A stretch of 64,000 nucleotides of DNA from Ambrosia x helenae (Eukaryota; Streptophyta; Magnoliopsida; Asterales; Asteraceae), in assembly GCA_030844895.1 (NCBI GenBank), contig CM061227.1, forward strand, positions 110,414,238 to 110,478,237. The letters run 5' to 3'. A program made the position numbers and the translations under genes. The notes beneath the pieces were generated by a model. It worked only from the letters and a program-made list of their open reading frames with translations. It was not told the DNA's origin and ran no database searches. Positions 56,735 through 64,000 of the stretch are shown here, one piece after another; within the stretch, counting starts at the first letter, position 1, and each line of letters starts with the position of its first letter.

Positions 56735-56807
56735 GCTTTCATTGAGAATCGAACTCAAGACCTCCCGCTTACTAAACGGGTGCTCTAACCATCTGAGCTA
56801 TGAAAGC
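56735..56807 (-). tRNA. trnT-AGU: tRNA-Thr(AGT), copy h
   Basis: 73 nt, second subtype D-loop (AGATGGTTA), T-loop TTCGATT, six-T terminator, CAACTT upstream. Pair partner of copy g. Confidence 0.95.
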
Positions 56808-57059
56808 AAGTTGAGATACAATCCCTACATTCCCTTTTCAATTTATCAAACTATCATTCCCACCACAACAAGTGGATCAAGTTGCAATAGGTACAATTCT
56901 AACCATGATTCATTCATCACATATTAATGGAAGCAAACTGTGAATGCAGGTATACCACAACTATTATAACATTCATCAACAAAGGTTCAAAGAAATAAGT
57001 GTGAAGTGCACCAGCCTACACTGTTGACAGTTGACTTAACTAGGTTCAAACCCACCCTA

Positions 57060-58330
57060 GCCCATGTCGTCACAGTGCCTGATATGAGAACCTGTTTCAG
57101 TGTTCCCTGGTTCTCTTATTGCACCCAAAAAATGGTAAAGCAACGAAACAAGGTTCAACTGACAAGGCACTCATTCTTGGGTTTTTAAAACATCCACAGT
57201 TTTACCCTCCAAGACTCTAAGCCATGTACTCAAAAGGCTGATCATGAACTAGTGATTTGATTAACGATCAAACCTAGTAAGTACATTTCTTGCCACACCT
57301 TCCTGTTAGGCTTTACGCATCTTCTTTTCGGTTTGTTGATTAACCTAAAATGATCAGTAGTTACTGTTGGATGTTCCCAATACACTTCTCAAAATACCTG
57401 AAGCTTAAAGAAGCCATAAGAGCTTTTGAATTTTGTTTTCTAGTGAGGTTATTAGACTTCTCCGGGTTGATCTATGGAAGCAGGTTTTCTATTAAAAACA
57501 CTCCTTAGGTGCATCAAGTAATCGGGAAGAGACCATGAGGGGCGCTTCATGCACATCTGGGTCAAAATAGGGTATCTAGAAGGCTTATATATAAAAACAA
57601 CCGAGGTTGAAGAGATAATGGATGATTATTTGCTAAAGAAAAAGGATGATCTGCAAAAGAGATGCAGCATTGGTGGCACATAAAGCTTATTTGGTCATGC
57701 AAAGAGGTATATCCAAATGGGATTCGTGGGAAGAATAGATCCCCGCCTAAAAACTGAAAAGTCGTTTCTTTTTCGGGAAATATGGTATTTAGCTCTTACT
57801 CAAAGGTGGCATCACAAAAAGCAACTGGGAAAAAAATAATTACTAACGATGACCTGAAGAAAGCTTTAATCTTTATCACAAAAGAAGAGCTTTTCATTAC
57901 CATCATAACCATTAACAGATGAAGATGAACATACTGTGATCATGGGCGTAGCTCTTAAGGGGCGGGGAGGGGCAGCCCCCCCCCCCCCTCGAATTTTTGC
58001 AAAAAAATTCCAATTATATAGTATTCGTATAGAAATTTTTTGGTATATACGGTTTTGACCCCCCGAAACTAGTGATTTCCGACCCCCCGAAGTTTCGGGT
58101 CAAGCTTCGCCACTGACTGTGATAGTGTGATGATGTGAAGAATTGTTATAATCTTTAGTATGTTACCAAATTATGTCTCAATTTCTGGGGAATTAACCAA
58201 AAGTAATCAATAAACTACTGGAAACGGTTCACATAAATGATAAAACTATAAAAGATCACTCAGGTCTACTACTAAATACAAACTCCACAGTCAACAAGAA
58301 GGACAAGATTTAACCCCTCTTAACTAACAA
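57060..58330 (-). pseudogene. FUT pseudogene D
   Basis: C-terminal blocks (CCTCCAAGACTCTAAGCCAT, AGTACATTTCTTGCCACA) at 57200-57300 and central blocks (TGGATGTTCCCAATACACTT, AAGAAAGCTTTAATCTTTAT) lead to the VLLVDRG region (CACAGTCAACAAGAAGGAC, 58290). Frames are broken everywhere. It contains the hAT-like MITE at 57941-58115, and an exon-1-like relic may lie at 58750-58850. Confidence 0.83.
57941..58115. mobile_element. hAT-like MITE, CAGTGGCGAAGCTTG end
   Basis: 8-bp TSD ACTGTGAT (57933-57940, 58116-58123). Ends CATGGGCGTAGCTC and, inverted, CAGTGGCGAAGCTTG. Contains a C run (57976-57989) and two CCCCCCGAA blocks. Confidence 0.87.
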
Positions 58331-58890
58331 TATAAAGGTTTGTTATTACTACACAGCTTATCAAACCGTAAATAACTAACTATCCACACTGCTTTTTCTA
58401 TCATCAATTGTTACTGTTTTGCATCGATGACTTGGTCAGGTTCTTTAAAATCAAATATCCTCAAGTCAAATCCATAAAAGTTGCATGATCTTTAATGTGA
58501 TAAATGACATCTCAATCCACTTTAATGTGATTATGTTAAAATAACTAATAGTTGTGGGATATGAAGCGTAATCTAAGACCTTGCAGATGTTTTTGTATGA
58601 ATGATTATCAAACCTAACAATCAAAAAACTGTTTTACAGTAATTGAAGTGCATTATCTATATTTTTTAATACAACTATGAAGTGCAGATCAAGAAACATT
58701 TACATAGCATCAAAAACAGCTCACAATAGTATTTGTCGAAAGGATTAAACCCAAACCTGATCCTCAGATGAAATGTCGTCTCAAAGTGCCTAAAAGCAGC
58801 GTTGTCCTGTGATCACAGATCGTCGGTGACTTGTCGTTTGGGTCTTATTAGGGTTCAAATAAACCCCCAAAATTAATTTTTACTGCTTGG
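58331..58890. other. intron and 5' flank relic of FUT pseudogene D
   Basis: Scattered similarity to the flanks of the other FUT copies: GTTGTCCTGTGATCACAGAT and CGTCGGTGACTTGT, shared with the region near 49990. No gene is seen. Confidence 0.5.
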
Positions 58891-58897
58891 TCTTAGT

Positions 58898-59500
58898 AGG
58901 GGTGAGCAAATGTCGGTTCGGTTCAGTTCGGTTTTTATATATAACCGAAACCGATAACCGAAGTTCGGTTTTAGAAAAAACCATAACCGTAACCGATCGG
59001 TTATGTCAGTTTGGTTAATTCGGTTAACATGGCGGTTATCGGATCGGTTTCGGTTATGTTCGGTTAATATCCAAACATAAAATTTGTGCAAACTTGTAAA
59101 CTTAAAATAGTTAGTAAAGTACTTGGATCTTTTTCAAGAATACAAATATATATGAAACACAAGTAAATACATGAAATACCAAGGAAACAAATAAAAAAAA
59201 TGTTTCAACTATATATATATACATAAAAAAAATACTTGAGTTATATAAAAGATATACTTCAAGTACATAAATGTATATGAAAGATACATAAAATATACTG
59301 GAAATACATGAAAATATGATCAAAGTACATGGATATATGTATGAAAAATACTTAAGTATATAACTATCGGTTCGGTTTCGGTTATTTCGGTTACAGAATA
59401 AGGGAAAACCAAAACCAAAACCGTAACCGAATGGTTCGGTTTTGGCCATATGTTAACCGTAACCGATCGGTTAATTCGGTTTCGGTTATTTTCGGTTTTC
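58898..59500. mobile_element. truncated MITE of the AGGGGTGAGC / CGGTTCGGTT type
   Basis: Starts AGGGGTGAGCAAATGTCGGT and is built of AACCGAAACCG/CGGTTTCGGTT units at both ends with a central AT-rich part. The expected complementary terminus is missing where the next repeat begins at 59503. Confidence 0.6.
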
Positions 59501-59502
59501 GT

Positions 59503-59890
59503 CATAGTTATCAAAGGTGCTAGGCGCACTCAAGGCGCATAGGCCTTGCCTTGGGCCTAGGCACGAGACGCAAAAAAAGCGAGGGCCTGAGATAAAAAAG
59601 CGAACAAAGAAATTAAAGAAAAAATATATTAAAACAATACTATTTTTCATCCAGTTAGTATCAAAAGTTTTAAAATATTGACGCGTTAGTGTTTAGAAGT
59701 AGTTTTCCTTAGATAAAAGTAGAAATCTGGCTGGAATCTAGCCATAATTTAACGAATTTGGCTGGAAACTCTTCGGAATTTCTTCGGAATTTTGGAATCT
59801 AGCTGAAATTTGCGCCTAAACCATCACCTAGAGAATTAAAGCGCAATTCCCTCGACTCAAAGTGCAAATGCATCGCCTAAACCATCAACT
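59503..59890. mobile_element. second CATAGT/GCGCC repeat, opposite orientation
   Basis: Starts CATAGTTATCAAAGGTGC and carries, inverted, the same inner blocks as 47349-47762 (GCGAGGGCCTGAGATAAAAA, AGAAATCTGGCTGGAATCTA). The far end is diffuse. Confidence 0.7.
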
Positions 59891-60482
59891 AGCTGGGTCG
59901 TATCTGAAGGTTCAACCGGGTAACTAATAAACTTACATGATTTCATAATCGAAAATTAATTTCTTGATAACGTTTTTTTAAATAAAAGTCTACAATAGGT
60001 TTATGGTATTTAAGTGTTGAATACATCAAGTTTACCATCGTTTTAAAACGCGAAATTCATTATAATCTTCATCCTCATTAACAAGAACATAGCTATGATA
60101 AGAAACCTTGTGTTTTAGAAGGTGGTTCGTCGTTGTTAAAACTCAAAAATGAATATGGGTATAAACCAGTTCATCGATATGCACCGGTAATACCAGATTT
60201 TCATGCAGTTCAAAAACTAAATCGATGCCCTAATTAAAACAGGCTCTATCGTACTAGTGGCGACTTTGATGACCGGTATTATCGGACAGTTTGAACCGGT
60301 TTTTAAAAACATTGGCATAAACTATTTTATTTATTAAAAGAGCCAATATTAAGATAACTCATTATATTTTATCGCTTATTCGTAAAAATTTCCTCACAAT
60401 AAGTTGGCTGTAAAATCTCACTAATATGAAAAAGAAGTATTCAAGCACAAAATTGCTAAAAGAAGTATTCAAGTACAAAAAT
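59891..60482. other. spacer
   Basis: No gene recognised. Contains ACCGGT-rich stretches (60150-60310) that may be another degenerate repeat. Confidence 0.4.
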
Positions 60483-60555
60483 GCTTTCATTGAGAGTCGA
60501 ACTCAAGACCTCCCGCTTACTAAACGGGTGCTCTAACCAACTGAGCTATGAAAGC
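60483..60555 (-). tRNA. trnT-AGU: tRNA-Thr(AGT), copy i
   Basis: 73 nt, first subtype, T-loop TTCGACT, five-T terminator. The upstream hexamer is AACGTG instead of CAACTT. Confidence 0.94.
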
Positions 60556-60641
60556 ACGTTTGTTATATGATCCAAAGTTCAATTTTAATTTAATAAATGA
60601 TCATTTCTAACCAAAGAAGTGGATAAGGCTGCAGTGCAAAG

Positions 60642-60676
60642 TAAACGGGTGCTCTAACCATCTGAGCTATGAAAGC
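60642..60676 (-). pseudogene. truncated tRNA-Thr(AGT), copy j
   Basis: Only the acceptor 5' strand, D-arm (second subtype) and part of the anticodon arm remain, ending within the anticodon loop. The T-arm and terminator are lost, with sequence from the flank of copy i joined on. Confidence 0.9.
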
Positions 60677-60929
60677 AAATTGAGATACATCATCTACATT
60701 CATCTTTCATTCTTATCAAACCATCATTTTCCACCAAATGAAACGGATCAGATGAGGTTGCAATAAGTTCAATTCTAGTCATGATTCCATCATCACATAT
60801 AAGTGGAAGCAAACTGCGAATGTATGCATATCATCATAACTACTAAAACATTCATCAACAAAGGTTCAAAGAAAAAGCTGTCAAAAGTGTACATATATAA
60901 CCCAATCCAACCCAGCTCATGTCCTCACA

Positions 60930-61440
60930 GTGTCTAATATGAGTAACAGTCCTTTTTATCTTATTGCAATCCAAAAACAGTTGAAAACACTTTTGGAATG
61001 ATATATGGAAACACATTGTTTCTTAAGAGCAAGTGAGTATTTGTTTAGAATATGCCAACCTGGGCGTCACAGCCCTTTGGAAGCACTACAGTGCGGTACC
61101 TCTCGCCTTGTTACAACTACCCAAATGGGATTTAAGGGGAAGAATAGATAACTGCCTAATAAGTGATAGGACTGCTGGGAAGGACGGAATTCAGAACTTA
61201 TTTAAACGGTGGCATCAAGAACGATGACGGGATGGATTAGTTATCACATTTCATTATTGCCCACCAAATCCTTTTGAAGAAATCTTTGATCTTGATCTTG
61301 ATCATCCACGGTCAACAAGTAGGACAAGGCCTTACCAATATCTATAGACCTATCTTATCAAGCGGTAAATAACTAAATATTTACGCTACATTTTCTCTCA
61401 GCAAGATCAAGTAGAAAACTAGTTGGTGCATCGTGATCCA
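60930..61440 (-). pseudogene. FUT pseudogene E
   Basis: Blocks GTGTCTAATATGAGTAACAG, ATGGGATTTAAGGGGAAGAA and TCCTTTTGAAGAAATCTTTG follow the intact gene. The C-terminal third and most of the N-terminal half are deleted, so it is the shortest copy. Confidence 0.78.
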
Positions 61441-61532
61441 ATTCCATTTAACCGATTTTATGACTGAAATTGGAATCAAAACCTCAAATAAACAACCCCT
61501 CCAAATAGGGTTAAAAAAACATAAAAATGTTT

Positions 61533-61605
61533 GCTTTCATTGAGAGTCGAACTCAAGACCTCCCGCTTACTAAACGGGTGCTCTAACCAACTGAGCTATG
61601 AAAGC
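61533..61605 (-). tRNA. trnT-AGU: tRNA-Thr(AGT), copy k
   Basis: 73 nt, first subtype, T-loop TTCGACT, five-T terminator at 61523-61527 (AAAAA on the plus strand). It lies 308 bases downstream of the intact FUT stop codon. Confidence 0.95.
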
Positions 61606-61663
61606 AACTTGTTATAAATCCATACATATATTTCTCATCGTATTATAATCCAACTAACCACTG

Positions 61664-61690
61664 CAAAAAAAAAAAAAAAAAAAAAAAAAA
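61664..61690 (+). repeat. poly(A) run
   Basis: 27 consecutive A between the FUT gene and tRNA copy k. No element end is tied to it. Confidence 0.9.
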
Positions 61691-61913
61691 CCCCTAAACA
61701 GATGAGAGTGTGTAATGGTGCACAGACACACAGTGCAATTTCATTGCATACAATGACTGAAGTAACCCAACAAAACGATTACAGTTCTAGCTATCATTCC
61801 AAAAAAACATTACATATCAAAAGGGTACCAAACCATAACATATGTATTTGCATAACCCCTTTAACATACATCAACAAAGATTTCCATAAATAAATTTATA
61901 AAGTGGCACTAAG

Positions 61914-64000
61914 CTACGCTGCTGCTACGCTTGGATTAACTAGCTTCAAACCCCAACTCATATCTTCACAATGCCGAACATGAGGAACTACTAAGCCAGT
62001 GTCTGTCCCGGTTCTCTTTTTGCAATCAAAAAACGGTGGAGCATGGAAACACGGCTCAATCGACATGGCACGAGTGCAAGCGGGATTCGGGGTCTTCTCA
62101 TTCTCAGGTTTGTACAATATCCACGGGTTCAACCCTCCAAGACTTTGAGCCACGTACCCGAAAGTTGACCATGAGCTAGTGATTAACTTGTCGGTCAAAC
62201 TTAGCAAGTACATTTCTGCCCATGCTTTCCTGTGATGCATCTTCTTTTCTGTTTGTTGATACCCTTCGTGACTCGGTTGAAAGACTTGAATCACTTCACC
62301 AGTTACCGTTGGATGTTCCCAGTACATGTCTCGTATTTTCTCGAAGTACCCGGAGCTTAGAGAAGTCAACAGAACAGCTTTTGACTTTTGGTTTCCGGGT
62401 GTGGTGATAAAAGATTCGTTTAGGTTGATATCTGGAAGAACATTGTTGTCTAAAGAACAAGCGAGTATTTGATCTAGAACATACTGAAACGGGCCAACCC
62501 GGGTGTCAAAAACCCTGACCTGGATCCCGATTCTTTCATCTGCTTGCGCTAAATAAGAATTATAGTACCTTGTTATAAGTCCCCAAATGGGATTCGTGGG
62601 GAAGAACAGATATCTGCCGATGAAGTGAAAAACTGTTTCTTTTTCCGGGAAGAGATTGTGAAGTTCTTGTTCAAAGGACGGCATCAAGAAAAGTGACGGG
62701 ATGAAGTAATTATCGGATTTCATGATCACCCACGGAACGTTTTGAAGAAAGCTTTGATCTTGATCACAAAAGAATAACTTGTCATGATCATCATAATCAT
62801 GAACCAAATGAAGATAAACATAACTTGATGGTGACGGTGATGAACTGTTTGAAGTCTTTAACATGTTACCGAAACACTCAGGAGATTTCTGATTCAAGCT
62901 CTTGAATTGATCGATTATCGGAAAATCAAGAGGAAGTAACCACGAAGCTTCGGGAAACGGTTCACAGAAGAGATCATCAAGGTCAACTCCACGGTCAACA
63001 AGTAACACACGATCTGTTAAAAGTGCGTAGACAAAAGCCGACCCCAACGTCAAAATTCTGTTCCCAAGCCCACTATAGGATACCCAAACCAGATACTTAC
63101 AATCTGGGGTTTCTTCGTACTTTTCACCATCCCTTAAGCTTGCTACGAACTGGTTGTAGGATTCTGTGTTGGGTCCACAACGTTTGTGAAGTGCTTCGTA
63201 TCTTCTTAATTTAGAAATAAGATAAGAAGAAGGTTTGTATGGTGATTCTTTACGGTATGATGCTACTTGGTCTCTACTGAGGCAAGAACCTTCATCAAAT
63301 TCACCAGAAAGAAGACCATTAAGTAGCTTGTCGTCGTGCTCAAAACCTGAAGAATGTAGCTTCTTGTTGTGCATCACAGACTCCGCCAACGTGTCATCTT
63401 CTTGTCCTAAATCTTAGTATACACGAAAAAAAAAAAAGCTAAGTAAACAATCAAATAATTGAGTTGAGTTTTTAACATACATACATCACAAACGCCACCA
63501 ACGGGTCATCTTCTTGTCGTAAATCTTTTGGGACAAACATGGTAGCAAATCATTAAGAGGGTATTTGGCATAGCCTTTAGGGGTCATTAATATTATCCAT
63601 TAAAACCTTACATTATTAGATTTTGTAATATACTAACTCAACCAACTGATTATCACAACTGCAAACAGATCCAAACAGTATCTCATCATACTGATACACT
63701 TACTACTAATGATATATAATTCCTATTATTCCATATCACATAAATGACAATTATTTAAGTGATTATCTAATCTAACAAATACATTAATGTCACCAAACAC
63801 CTTAACTTGTACATAATTCATTACAAGTTGTAAATCACAAAACATTTGACTATTTCAATCAAATTAAAAGAGAATAAATAACAGAATGCGATGTAGAACA
63901 ATCATAATCATAATCATAAATAAATATACCTCTAGGAGGGGCCAGATGAAGAACCCTAGCATCAGCAACAGTCAAGATAGTGCTAGTTGAATTAAAATCT
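61914..64000 (-). CDS. GT37 galactoside 2-alpha-L-fucosyltransferase (xyloglucan FUT-like), 5' end beyond window
   Basis: Exon 2 is 63406-61914 and exon 1 (partial) is 64000-63930, with a 523-base intron (GT at 63929-63928, AG at 63408-63407). The splice joins G|GA to a glycine codon, so the frame runs on from ...LTVADARVLHLAPPRG. At least 519 residues are visible, close to the usual 520-560. Counting from 63389, seen are SGLGNR (106-111), LLTDRVLLVDRG (123-134), GIQVRVFD (288-295), LLTSLSSGYFEKI (340-352) and WSTFGYVAQSLGGLNPW (407-423), the conserved GT37 blocks including the GDP-fucose site. The family transfers fucose from GDP-fucose to galactose on xyloglucan or arabinogalactan proteins in the Golgi. 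The N-terminal membrane anchor should lie in the unseen part of exon 1. No lesion is seen. Acceptor specificity cannot be told. Confidence 0.93.
63407..63929 (-). other. intron 1 of the intact FUT
   Basis: AT-rich, GTATATTTATTTATG... to TTAG. Its acceptor region carries a 12-T tract (63427-63438 on the other strand as A). I see no nested gene or element. Confidence 0.8.

Noticed and set aside
10209..61605. Regularly spaced identical 73-mers as a CRISPR or satellite array
   Set aside because: They fold as tRNA-Thr with terminators; spacing is irregular and the sequence is eukaryotic.

Overview
The window looks like nuclear DNA from a flowering plant, most likely a eudicot. The evidence is a three-exon NAC transcription-factor gene with a miR164-type target site, a plant-specific GT37 (xyloglucan-type) fucosyltransferase with GT-AG introns, Pol III tRNA genes, and about two thirds transposable elements. 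An Asteraceae origin is my impression only.

Left part (1-10.2 kb). A decayed Ty1/copia element (minus strand) runs off the left edge. Beside it lies a 5'-truncated LINE with a target duplication and poly(A). Next is the only clearly intact complete protein gene, a NAC100/ORE1-like transcription factor (5626-6874). It is followed by AT-rich spacer, a SINE-like piece with a 24-nt G run, and a foldback MITE.

Middle and right (9.4-64 kb) were originally one locus: a tandem array whose unit is one or two tRNA-Thr(AGT) genes plus a GT37 fucosyltransferase (FUT) copy, all on the minus strand. I count nine intact tRNA-Thr genes, one split and one truncated, together with six broken FUT copies. One apparently functional FUT gene sits at the right edge; its first exon continues past the window.

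The array has been swollen by nested LTR elements whose borders can be read exactly. A tRNA-Thr is cut by a copia-type solo LTR (10527-27162, TSD CTAAC). That is cut by a non-coding LTR element (10975-26890, TSD TGGCA), whose left LTR is cut by another (11233-20207, TSD CTACC). A third non-coding element (28161-36064, TSD TTTAA) splits a FUT pseudogene. A very long solo LTR (37634-43765, TSD ATTTC), which itself carries other transposons, splits one arm of a palindrome.

The three non-coding elements have long LTRs (2.7-3.3 kb), an initiator-tRNA-Met primer site, a polypurine tract and no gag-pol, so they are LARD-like. They share non-coding blocks, a 3' tandem repeat and a U5 block. Two of them carry a pair of tRNA-like (Pol III type 2) modules in each LTR.

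The most unusual locus is the palindrome at 37433-44985. Both arms carry a TATA box, a 5' intron and a broken exon resembling the N-terminal part of a MULE transposase. A transcript from the still-joined right-arm promoter would fold into a long hairpin, similar in layout to maize Mu killer.
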